Shown piece after piece: positions 5,612-13,341 of a DNA stretch of 14,367 bases. The notes beneath the pieces are model-generated. The model did no database searches and was not told the DNA's origin. It saw nothing but the letters and a program-made list of their open reading frames with translations. The first letter of the stretch is position 1, and the number at the start of each line of letters is the position of its first letter. Position numbers and translations under genes: made by a program. The DNA is from an uncultured Clostridia bacterium (GTDB lineage: Bacteria; Bacillota; Clostridia; TANB77; CAG-508), in assembly GCA_944386315.1 (NCBI GenBank), contig CALXAS010000018.1:1-14367 (forward strand). The letters are read 5' to 3'.

Positions 5612-7436
5612 CCACTTTTGTGTTCTTTACAATGTAATCGTTCACATCTAGTCTAAAATTTGGATTAAAGTATGGGTCTCCCGCTTCTAGTTCTTTTTTC
5701 CATCTTTTTTCAAATCGTTCTATTTCTCCTAAGAAACGTTTTTGCTTCTCTGGTGTATCTTCATAACCTCTAGACTTTGACTCATAATGAGTTAACATGA
5801 CATATGGGTCATATATAATTAAATATCCTTTTTCTCTTATTTTTAAACAAAAGTCTATATCGTTAAATGCTACCGCAAATCCTTCATCCATATAGTCTAC
5901 TTCTTCATAAACACTTCTTTTAGCTAACATACAAGCTGCTGTAACAGCACTCATATTTTGTACAAAACTATCTCTTGCGAAATATCCTCTATGGTCTTTA
6001 TATAAATTCTTTAGCACATGTCCGCCTATTCCACCCATTCCTATAATCACACCTGCATGTTGAATGGTATCATCTGGGTAAAATAGTTTTACTCCTACTG
6101 CTCCTACATCTTCTCTTTGGGCATAGCCAAGCATTTCTTCTAACCAATCTGGTGTTAATACTTCTGTGTCGTTATTTAATTGCAAAATATACTCTCCTGT
6201 GGTATGTTTTACACCATAATTGATAATTTTGGAGTAATTGAATTGCTTTTCTGGATAATACAATATACTTACCTTTTCGTTTTTTTCTATTTCTTTATAA
6301 TAAGCAAATGTTTCTTCTTTTTTACTATTGTTTTCTATTACCACAATTTCATAATTTGGATAGGTAGTTTGCTCTAGAATAGAATTTATACAAGTCTTTA
6401 ATTCTCCAATATGGTCCATATTTGGAATTAAAATGGTTACCTTTGGTGTTCCTTTTACCGCATAACGAATACGATAAATTCCCAAAGTAATTCCATGTTC
6501 TACGGTTCCTTCTAGTCCCACTCTTTTTAAGTGGTCTTGTAATACACGTATACCAGACTCAAAAGCATATGGCTTTGCATCTCCTGCTGTTGCTGCTGCA
6601 GTAGAAGCAGGATGTACTCTCCAATGATACAAAATCTTTGGAATGTGTATGATTTTATCTGTTAATTCACTCATACGAATGATAATGTCATAGTCTTGTG
6701 CACCATCATAATTACTACGAAATCCTCCTAACTTGTCCATTAATTCTTTTTTAAAAGTACTAAAATGACAAATATAATTGTTAGAACGTAGTGTATCTAT
6801 TGCAAAATCTGGTTTGAAGTGCGGATCAAATCTTTTTCCTCCTAAAGTAGTAAATTTATCTTCGTCTGAATAAATAAATTCTACTTCTGGATGTCTATTA
6901 ATAATTTTTACTACCTCATATAAAGCAAATGGTGCTAATAAATCGTCATGGTCTAATAAAGAAATGTAGTCTCCTGTTGCCATCATAAGTGCTGCATTTG
7001 TATTTCCAGAAATTCCTCTATTTTCTGCTAAAAATTGATAGTGAATTCTATCATCCTTTTTACAAATTTCTTCTATTTCCTTATTTTTTTCTGGACTACC
7101 ATCTGCCAAACAAAGCTCCCAATTTGGATAAGTTTGCTCTATCATTCTATCTACTAATTCTTCGAAATATTGCTTAGGTGTATTGTACATAGGAATAATC
7201 ACACTGATTTTAGGTTGTTTTTCAAAGGTATGGTGTCTTTGCTCTTCTAATTCTTCCTTGCTAGGCTCATTATAATAAATCCATTTTTCATAGTCATTCA
7301 TCCTTGCCACTTGATAGTTCTTAATGCGATAACTAATGGCATGAACAACTTTGCTAAAACATTTTTTTATGGTTCTAATGAATCCATATTTTTTATAATA
7401 ATAACTAATTTCATTTTTGATATGTGTAATATTCAC
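5592..7436 (-). CDS. Two-domain GT2 glycosyltransferase, GTG start
   Basis: This protein of about 614 residues carries two GT2 domains in tandem, so it may add two sugars in turn or polymerise a repeat. From the GTG, domain 1 begins at about 75 (PKISVIIPMYN) with LLDHDD near 161-165 and YSDEDK. Domain 2 begins at about 331 (PKVTILIPN) with QLNNDTEV near 419-426 and FNDIDFCLK near 524. This layout is common in O-antigen and rhamnan-type clusters. The start is set at GTG 7436, because GGGAGGA lies just before it and GTG overlaps the upstream TGA as GTGA. The open frame reaches ATG 7487 but has no SD there and would overlap by 55 bases. The C-terminal residues DFKERP and the stop are encoded by palindrome copy 2. 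The acceptor is unknown. Confidence 0.9.
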   Translation of the reverse strand: MNITHIKNEISYYYKKYGFIRTIKKCFSKVVHAISYRIKNYQVARMNDYEKWIYYNEPSKEELEEQRHHTFEKQPKISVIIPMYNTPKQYFEELVDRMIEQTYPNWELCLADGSPEKNKEIEEICKKDDRIHYQFLAENRGISGNTNAALMMATGDYISLLDHDDLLAPFALYEVVKIINRHPEVEFIYSDEDKFTTLGGKRFDPHFKPDFAIDTLRSNNYICHFSTFKKELMDKLGGFRSNYDGAQDYDIIIRMSELTDKIIHIPKILYHWRVHPASTAAATAGDAKPYAFESGIRVLQDHLKRVGLEGTVEHGITLGIYRIRYAVKGTPKVTILIPNMDHIGELKTCINSILEQTTYPNYEIVVIENNSKKEETFAYYKEIEKNEKVSILYYPEKQFNYSKIINYGVKHTTGEYILQLNNDTEVLTPDWLEEMLGYAQREDVGAVGVKLFYPDDTIQHAGVIIGMGGIGGHVLKNLYKDHRGYFARDSFVQNMSAVTAACMLAKRSVYEEVDYMDEGFAVAFNDIDFCLKIREKGYLIIYDPYVMLTHYESKSRGYEDTPEKQKRFLGEIERFEKRWKKELEAGDPYFNPNFRLDVNDYIVKNTKVDFKERP

Positions 7437-9139
7437 TTTTTCCTCCCTATTTTTCTTATATTTCTTAGCGGTTTTGTTATTTTCCATGAAATGGAGCTTT
7501 GCATAATTTGCACTTCATTATTTTTTTCTATTACTGCTTCTTGTAATTGCTTAATTTCTGTTTCTTTCTCCTGCGTTTGTGCTACTTGCTTTTGATATTT
7601 CTCTTTTAATTTACGATAGCGTCTGCTTTCTAATTCTTGCTTTGTGTATAAATTCCAAACTAATGGTTTTCTTATTTTTTCTTGTATTTTGTCATCTAAT
7701 TGTTTCAAAACTTCTATTGTTTTCTCTCCATATCCCAGTAGCCCCCATACTTGCTCTATCGTAACATACTGATGTAATTCGTGATAATACAAAATAGCTC
7801 TATAAATCATAAATTCTACTGGAACAATCTCTTCTAACCATTCTTGGTCATAAAAATAATATTTTCCCTCTATGACAAAACAATTTTGAAAAAGTAAATC
7901 CCATAATCCGTACTGTACAAAATGGAATCCCTGTAATTGCTCTTTTTCTACTACTATCTTATATTTCTCAAATACAGTTTCTTGTGTTTCTTTTATCTCT
8001 ATGCTTTGCAATTTTTCTTGTAAAAATATAGCATATTCTTTTACTTTTGTAATAAATGCCTCTATCCCTTGCTCACGATAAATTTCCAATAACACCTTAT
8101 CTAACGTTGGTTTATCTTTTACAAAATGACTTTTGATACAATCACCTTCATAATAATCCAAGGTGGCAATTCCTAAACTCTTCATAATGTCAATATTCTT
8201 TTTCATCTTTTCGATATGTTTTTGAGCCTTCTTGTTGGCAGCTGTTTTTGTTACTTCTTCTGTTCCAATTATGGTTTGTATACGATATTTGTCTTTTCGC
8301 ATATTGGCATAACTAACCCATTTAATTGGCAATTCTGGTAATTCTTTTTTTCCTAATTCTATGAAAAAGCTATTGGCGAAAAAAGGAAACAAGCTGGCAT
8401 TTTCTTCTAAAATAGCACGATAAGCATCTACTTCTGAAAAACTAACAACGCCTTGTTTGTAAACTAGATTTCTAGACATATTTTCTACATCTGGCAAATG
8501 ATTTTCTGTAAAAATCACATTTGTTAGTTTATCATCTGGAAGTGGATAAGCATAGCGAGCAAATAAGCCTTCTTTTTGAAATAGGTTATTGCATTTTTTT
8601 CTGGAAAGTGTATTTTTCTTATTATTTACAACCTGTCTTTCTTCTTCGCTAGTAGCCCATGCTTTCATTCCAAAGCGATTTTCTCCCGTAATAATGATTC
8701 TTCCTTCTTCTTTTACATATTTTTTAGCAAATGCTACATATTTTTCTATATTGCTATCATTTATATCTATTGCTACTACGAAATCTACCAATTCGGTGAT
8801 AGCAATATTTTCTAAATTTCCGCCCATCACAATTAAATTTTCTATCGTTTCATATCTTTTACGGATTAATTTTGCTTTTTCTTCGTTTTCTTCTATCGCT
8901 ATTACTTTTTCTGCTTTTTGGCATAAGGCTCCTGTTACTTCTCCGTACCCTGTATTTAATTGTAGTACCGTAGCACCTTTCAACCCAGGATACCAAGAAA
9001 TGATGTTTCCTCGTACCTCAGATAAATGGAGAATTTCTTCCAATTTTTCTTCCTTTTCTATTCTTTTTCCGTAATCTTCTGGCTTTTCTTCTAAAATAAT
9101 GTTAGCAACATTTTCTAAAATCCCTTCATTTTCTTGCAT
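7433..9139 (-). CDS. Methyltransferase/kinase-like/coiled-coil protein, WbdD-like chain-capping candidate
   Basis: The 568 residues fall into three parts. Residues 50-200 form a class I SAM methyltransferase: motif I is VLQLNTGYGEV (58-68), followed by the acidic AIEENEEK and a later VVAIDIND. Residues 270-460 look like a kinase of the aminoglycoside phosphotransferase type: VTKTA (Lys298) and HIE (Glu310) fit the ATP-binding Lys and helix C Glu. Asp413, Asn418 and Asp431 keep the +5/+13 spacing of catalytic Asp190, Asn195 and Asp208 in APH(3'). Residues 500-546 form a charged coiled coil, then SSISWKITKPLRNIRK, a tail seen on many surface-polysaccharide glycosyltransferases. E. coli WbdD has the same order and caps O9a chains to stop growth. 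The usual HGD is replaced by GLWD, so kinase activity is uncertain. AAAGGA precedes the ATG. The gene sits downstream of palindrome copy 3 and overlaps the next gene by 4 bases. Confidence 0.85.
   Translation of the reverse strand: MQENEGILENVANIILEEKPEDYGKRIEKEEKLEEILHLSEVRGNIISWYPGLKGATVLQLNTGYGEVTGALCQKAEKVIAIEENEEKAKLIRKRYETIENLIVMGGNLENIAITELVDFVVAIDINDSNIEKYVAFAKKYVKEEGRIIITGENRFGMKAWATSEEERQVVNNKKNTLSRKKCNNLFQKEGLFARYAYPLPDDKLTNVIFTENHLPDVENMSRNLVYKQGVVSFSEVDAYRAILEENASLFPFFANSFFIELGKKELPELPIKWVSYANMRKDKYRIQTIIGTEEVTKTAANKKAQKHIEKMKKNIDIMKSLGIATLDYYEGDCIKSHFVKDKPTLDKVLLEIYREQGIEAFITKVKEYAIFLQEKLQSIEIKETQETVFEKYKIVVEKEQLQGFHFVQYGLWDLLFQNCFVIEGKYYFYDQEWLEEIVPVEFMIYRAILYYHELHQYVTIEQVWGLLGYGEKTIEVLKQLDDKIQEKIRKPLVWNLYTKQELESRRYRKLKEKYQKQVAQTQEKETEIKQLQEAVIEKNNEVQIMQSSISWKITKPLRNIRKIGRKK
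7441..7447 (-). promoter_or_regulatory. Ribosome binding site that supports the GTG start
   Basis: GGGAGGA on the minus strand lies 4 bases before GTG 7436, inside the last codons of the methyltransferase gene. With the GTGA stop-start overlap, it argues for coupled translation of the two-domain GT2 with the 568-residue protein. Confidence 0.75.
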
Positions 9140-9155
9140 ATTCTATTCCTTTCTC

Positions 9156-9200
9156 ATGAACTTTGCAATTTAAGGAACGTCCCTAAATTGCAAAGTTCAT
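9156..9200. repeat. Palindromic element, copy 3 (longest)
   Basis: A 45-base near-perfect palindrome: ATGAACTTTGCAATTTAAGG, loop AACGT, then the complementary 20-base arm, with one mismatch that becomes G-U on the minus strand. It covers the TGA stop (9199-9197) of the upstream GT2 and ends 4-5 bases before the AAAGGA site of the 568-residue protein. No U-run follows, so it is unlikely to be a terminator. Confidence 0.88.
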
Positions 9201-10195
9201 CTTTTCCTTAAAGCTTTTAATACTCTATATCGAATAGCAAATAATACCCTTGCTATGGCCGGTAAATTCATAATACAAAATTGCAGTAAATAGTATTTTA
9301 CTGTTTCTGTTTTGTACAGGCGGTGAAAAATCCCCCATCCTTTTAGGTTAAAATATTTTACTTCCTTTAAATTCTCAAAATAGGCAAGTGCTTCTTGATT
9401 TCGCTTTTGCAAAAATTCTGGAAAATTCTTTGGATAGTTTACATAGGCTGTAAATAGTTCTATCTTTACTTGCAAAAATAGATTTCGCACTTCATCCAAT
9501 TTTTTAAATTTATGAGATGTCTTTTCTGTTCCAATTTGATTATTTCCATGTTGTCGATAATAGATTGTTTTCTCATCTAAGTAAGCTACTTTTCCTCCTT
9601 TTAGCATTACTGTCAATGCTATCCACAAATCATGTACTACATATTTGGACTCTTTTGGCAAAGGAAGCATATCTGGAATATATTTCTTTTTGGAAAGCAA
9701 AGTACATCCTGTTACACAATTATATAAATATTGCATACGATAGTCACTACTATATTTTTTTATTTTTCTTGTTAATAGCATATAGTCATTAAAAGAAGGA
9801 TAAATTGTTTTTAAATGTTCGTCTACTACTTCTAAATCTGTAAATACTAAATCTGCCTGCTCTATCTGGCATTTTTCATATGTTTTTTGTATTTTGTCCT
9901 CTTTCCAAACATCATCTTGGTCACATAGCATAAATATTTCATTTTCCACTTTGGTTAATAAAAATTCAAAATTTCCAATATAGCCCAAATTGTTTTCTTG
10001 AAAAAATAGTTGAATTCGTTTATCTTTCTCGGCATAGTCTTGTAGTATCTGTCTTGTGCCATCTGTAGAGGCATCGTCTGAAATAATTAGACGAATAGCA
10101 GAATAGGTCTGGTTTAAAATACTCTCTATTTGCTCTGCCACATATTTTTCGCCATTATAGGTTGCCATTAACACATCTATTGTTTTGTTGTCCAT
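9197..10195 (-). CDS. RgpB-like GT2 glycosyltransferase
   Basis: This 332-residue GT2 probably adds one sugar to the growing lipid-linked chain in the cytoplasm. It shows VLMATYNGEKYVAEQIESIL at the start, IISDDASTDGT (38-47), NLGYIGNFEFLL and the metal-binding LCDQDDVW (90-97). The SDQDDVW-like form is usual for the RgpB/GacC rhamnosyltransferase group, so rhamnose transfer is plausible but unproven. AAAGGA lies 8 bases before the ATG. The closest relative in the window is the GT2 at 13342-14346, which shares NLGYxxNFEFLL and the same length. The last helix-like hydrophobic stretch (about 300-320) may touch the membrane. The stop codon lies inside palindrome copy 3. Confidence 0.9.
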   Translation of the reverse strand: MDNKTIDVLMATYNGEKYVAEQIESILNQTYSAIRLIISDDASTDGTRQILQDYAEKDKRIQLFFQENNLGYIGNFEFLLTKVENEIFMLCDQDDVWKEDKIQKTYEKCQIEQADLVFTDLEVVDEHLKTIYPSFNDYMLLTRKIKKYSSDYRMQYLYNCVTGCTLLSKKKYIPDMLPLPKESKYVVHDLWIALTVMLKGGKVAYLDEKTIYYRQHGNNQIGTEKTSHKFKKLDEVRNLFLQVKIELFTAYVNYPKNFPEFLQKRNQEALAYFENLKEVKYFNLKGWGIFHRLYKTETVKYYLLQFCIMNLPAIARVLFAIRYRVLKALRKR

Positions 10196-10231
10196 GGATA
10201 TTTTCCTTTCTCCATTCCTTATTTTTCCGTT

Positions 10232-11149
10232 CTATGGAATAGTAATGGTTTGCATTCCATCTTGTGCTAAATAATTTTCTTGTACGCTCAATTCTTCTAG
10301 CCAACTCCTTGTTTCTTTTGTTTTCCATGGTCCAGAATCTTCTCCTGTACCACTATCGTTATTCCAAAGCCAATCAGTGGTTGGCCATAATGCTATTTTA
10401 GGTGCTACTGCCTGATATAATTCCTTACTTGCACCTGCTTGTCCATGATGTGCTACTTGCACAATATCACTTTTTAACTTATCCTTTTTGGTATCTAACA
10501 ATTTTTGACTACTCTCTTCTCCTGTATCTCCTAAAAATAAAAGAGAAGTATCCTCTGTCCTTACTTGAAATACCATGCTCGAATTATTCATGGCGTTTTC
10601 TGTAATTTCTGGATTTTTTATTCCTAGTATTTCTATTTCTAAATTATCTATGGAATAAATTTGCCCCACTTGTGGCTCCTCTATTTTTTCCTGTATGGCA
10701 TTTTGCTCTATTGCCCCAAAAAAGGAATCGATATCTTCTTTTCTGCTTGGTTCATAGGTTTCATACCATTGTCTCTCTGCTATAGAGGCATAAATATGAT
10801 GAATGGTAATGTCCGGATTTTGTATCATCTGTGTAAATGCTCCCACATGATCAGTATGAATATGGGTAATAAACCACGCTTCTACTTCTCCTCCATGGTC
10901 TAAAATGTATTTTTCCACTTCCTGTGCATCTCCTATATTTCCACCATCAATCATAATTAATTTGCCCGAATCCGTTTGAATAGCATATCCCATCATTTGT
11001 CTGCCTGTTGTAGGAGAAAATTGCGTTAAAATAGTTTCTTTTTGTGGTTTCGTGGCAATGGCTATTCCTACTATCAAAACAATGAGCAAAACAAGTAGTA
11101 AAAGGATTCTTTTTGCTTGCTTTTTATTTACTTTATGTTTGTTTGTCAT
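10232..11149 (-). CDS. Membrane-anchored MBL-fold hydrolase (ComEC C-terminal-like)
   Basis: This 305-residue protein has a Lys-rich start, one membrane helix (about 15-32) and an outside metallo-beta-lactamase domain. Metal-binding motifs are THIHTDH (His96, His98, Asp100, His101), FLGDTGEES (Asp208) and VAHHGQAGAS (His234, His235). Asp68 lies in the MIDGG strand. The HHGQ motif and overall size fit the stand-alone ComEC/Rec2-like group, whose members include phosphodiesterases. The phosphorylcholine esterase Pce of pneumococcus also has an MBL fold. Placed 30 bases after the Wzt gene and 36 bases before a GT2, it may trim or modify the exported polymer outside the cell (inference). A nuclease role is the main alternative; no competence genes are present in the window. 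GGAAGG lies about 10 bases before the ATG. Confidence 0.87.
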   Translation of the reverse strand: MTNKHKVNKKQAKRILLLLVLLIVLIVGIAIATKPQKETILTQFSPTTGRQMMGYAIQTDSGKLIMIDGGNIGDAQEVEKYILDHGGEVEAWFITHIHTDHVGAFTQMIQNPDITIHHIYASIAERQWYETYEPSRKEDIDSFFGAIEQNAIQEKIEEPQVGQIYSIDNLEIEILGIKNPEITENAMNNSSMVFQVRTEDTSLLFLGDTGEESSQKLLDTKKDKLKSDIVQVAHHGQAGASKELYQAVAPKIALWPTTDWLWNNDSGTGEDSGPWKTKETRSWLEELSVQENYLAQDGMQTITIP

Positions 11150-11179
11150 CCTTTACTTACCTTCCTTCTCCATTTTTTC

Positions 11180-12499
11180 CTATACTTTTGTTACTGTTAT
11201 ATTAGAATCTAATCGATATAGTCCCACACACTCTTTATCCGACATTACCTCTATTAACACTGCATCATATTTTCTACTAAGCACTTCTAACTCTCCCTTT
11301 GCATTAAAATGCGTACAACTAAAAGATAAAGTATATTTATTAGGTGCTAATTTTAGTACTTGCCTAAATTCTGCAACAGCTACATCTCCTTTATGAAATT
11401 TACCGGTTACCACTTTTTCATATAAAGAGTTGCTTCCCATAATATCCAATCCTTTAAAGTCTTTTACCGTCATGGTAAAAATAGGGTCTATTACATCTTC
11501 ATGAAACACTACTTTGGATTTTAAAACTACCTCTTTGTTGTTTTCTATCATAGGAAGAGGATTTCCTTTTGTATCGAAAATTCCAAAATCGATAATATCT
11601 GCCATTCCATTTCCATAAGAAATACAATTTGGATTCAAATTTAATTTTGTTTGCCATTCTGCTTCATATTTTTGTTCCTTTGTATTTTCTTTCTTTTCTT
11701 CATTTGCTTTCTCTTTTTCTATCTCTTTTGCATGGTCTTTCTCTTCTACTTTTGCTACTATCTTTTTGTAAGCTTCTACTGCATCTTTTACTTCACCATC
11801 AAATACTTTTTCTCCGCTATCTATAATAATGGCCCTTGTACAATTACGGATAATATCCGAGATATTGTGTGAAACAAATAAAATGGTTTTTCCAGCTTCT
11901 TTAAATTGTTCAAATTTTTTAAAACATTTTAATTGAAATGCCATATCTCCGACAGATAAAACTTCATCAACAATTAAAACTTCTGGATCAACATTAATAG
12001 CACAAGCAAATGCTAAACGGGCAAACATACCAGAAGAATAAGTTTTTACTGGCTGACTTAAATGTTCTCCAATATCAGCAAAATCAATAATATCCTGTTT
12101 TCTTTCTTCTATTTCTTCTCTCGTTAGTCCCATTACTTGTCCATGTTGATAAATATTTTCTATTCCAGTTAGTTCCATGTTAAAAGCGGCTCCTAATTCC
12201 AATAAGGAACTAATCTTTCCATTTACTTTAATGGTACCTCTAGTAGGAGTTACTACTCCTGTTATCATCTTAAGAAGAGTAGATTTTCCCGCTCCATTTT
12301 TTCCTAAAACACCTAGTACTTCTCCTTTATTTACAGTTAAATTAAAGTCCTTCATTGCCTTAAAATTTTCATGTCTTTTTATTCTAGGAAAAATCGTTTC
12401 TATCAGTCTATCTTGCTTACGATGAAACATTTTATATTCTTTTTCTATGTGGTCAATTTGAATCATAACTTGGTCTTTGTCCTTCTTTTGCTCACTCAT
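11180..12499 (-). CDS. Wzt-type polysaccharide ABC transporter ATPase with C-terminal carbohydrate-binding domain
   Basis: This 439-residue protein powers export of a lipid-linked polysaccharide with the permease encoded just upstream. The ATPase domain (about 12-245) has Walker A GKNGAGKST (66-74), signature YSSGM (154-158), Walker B VLIVDE (174-179) and the switch His211 in FVSHN. A Lys/Glu-rich linker (about 250-285) leads to a C-terminal beta-rich domain (about 290-439). It resembles the Wzt domain that recognises the finished end of O9a/O8-type chains. TagH and short Wzt proteins of other exporters lack it. The domain suggests export is linked to a modified chain end, and the operon also encodes a methyltransferase/kinase-like protein. 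AAAGGA lies about 10 bases before the ATG, and the gap to the permease gene is 21 bases. Confidence 0.93.
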   Translation of the reverse strand: MSEQKKDKDQVMIQIDHIEKEYKMFHRKQDRLIETIFPRIKRHENFKAMKDFNLTVNKGEVLGVLGKNGAGKSTLLKMITGVVTPTRGTIKVNGKISSLLELGAAFNMELTGIENIYQHGQVMGLTREEIEERKQDIIDFADIGEHLSQPVKTYSSGMFARLAFACAINVDPEVLIVDEVLSVGDMAFQLKCFKKFEQFKEAGKTILFVSHNISDIIRNCTRAIIIDSGEKVFDGEVKDAVEAYKKIVAKVEEKDHAKEIEKEKANEEKKENTKEQKYEAEWQTKLNLNPNCISYGNGMADIIDFGIFDTKGNPLPMIENNKEVVLKSKVVFHEDVIDPIFTMTVKDFKGLDIMGSNSLYEKVVTGKFHKGDVAVAEFRQVLKLAPNKYTLSFSCTHFNAKGELEVLSRKYDAVLIEVMSDKECVGLYRLDSNITVTKV

Positions 12500-12520
12500 A
12501 TTCTTGCTTTCCTTTCTTTT

Positions 12521-13312
12521 TTATAATACATCTGCAAAATCTTTTTTACTTCTCTTAAATACAGAGTTACCCCATAAAAACATAATAATGGTAATTACCC
12601 AAAATACAATGGTAAAAATGCCATTTGCTTCTAACGCAATATTTCCCTCTAAAAATACATCTCTAAATCCGGTTACTAAATAAGTAAAAGGCATACATTT
12701 CATCAAATTCAATAAAATGCCATGGTCTTGCACCATAGATAAATTCCAAATAACTGGTGTGAACCAGAAAAATAACTGCATTAAAATATTTAATAATTGA
12801 GCAAAGTCCGGTACCAAAGTAGTAAGCGCAGAAGTAAATCTTGTAAAGGCAATAATAAAACAATAGGCTGCCACAATAATATACAATAACATAAGTATTT
12901 GTGGAAAATAGCCAAATATACAGCAAACTACTGTCGCTACTAGCATTAAGAAAATAGAAACAAAGCTAGAAGCAATAATAGAAATAGTAGGAATTACATC
13001 TACTGGGAACACTACTTTTTTTACTAAATAGCTATAAGTACGTATAGAACTACTAGCAGACACAATACTATCATTAATCGTCATCCACATAGCCATACCT
13101 GGTAAAAACCATACAATGTATGGATAATCTCCCGAACTACCTGTTTTTAAAATATAATTAAATACAATGACATAAGTTAGCATAAAAATGAAAGGTTGCA
13201 AAAACCCCCATATGCTACCTAAACTTGTACTTGCAAAACGATTTTTAAAGTCGTTCTTTCCTAATTGCCATATCAATTTTCTATTTTGAATGACTGATTT
13301 TATAAATTCCAT
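12521..13312 (-). CDS. Wzm/TagG-type ABC-2 permease for polysaccharide export
   Basis: This 263-residue integral membrane protein has about six helices (36-56, 63-80, 107-134, 139-165, 171-190, 231-249). It has the family's amphipathic start with LGKNDFKNRFASTSLG ahead of the first helix, LQPF, and the closing KKDFADVL. It forms the channel through which the lipid-linked polymer crosses the membrane, driven by the neighbouring ATPase. The ATG at 13312 is the first in frame, because an in-frame TAA lies just before it. The AGGAAGGA site is 13 bases away, which is long and may mean modest translation. A 14-codon open frame begins right after that SD and overlaps the gene start; it is probably chance. 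Confidence 0.94.
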   Translation of the reverse strand: MEFIKSVIQNRKLIWQLGKNDFKNRFASTSLGSIWGFLQPFIFMLTYVIVFNYILKTGSSGDYPYIVWFLPGMAMWMTINDSIVSASSSIRTYSYLVKKVVFPVDVIPTISIIASSFVSIFLMLVATVVCCIFGYFPQILMLLYIIVAAYCFIIAFTRFTSALTTLVPDFAQLLNILMQLFFWFTPVIWNLSMVQDHGILLNLMKCMPFTYLVTGFRDVFLEGNIALEANGIFTIVFWVITIIMFLWGNSVFKRSKKDFADVL

Positions 13313-13341
13313 GTTTTAAATTCATTCCTTCCTATATTTTT

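Noticed and set aside
7437..7487. ATG-initiated extension of the two-domain GT2
   Set aside because: No SD before ATG 7487 and a 55-base overlap with the upstream gene; GTG 7436 has a strong SD and a 4-base overlap.
9156..9200. Palindrome copy 3 as a terminator
   Set aside because: No U-run follows it on either strand close enough, and the next gene's SD starts 4-5 bases later.
238..9200. CRISPR array from the repeated palindromes
   Set aside because: Only three copies, thousands of bases apart, in mixed orientation and with no regular spacers or cas genes.
12663..12926. 87-residue minus-strand open frame
   Set aside because: Shadow of the ABC permease gene; aromatic-rich composition is a frame-shift product of membrane-helix codons.
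13273..13325. 14-codon open frame overlapping the permease start
   Set aside because: The SD is nearly adjacent to its ATG, too close for good initiation; best read as chance.
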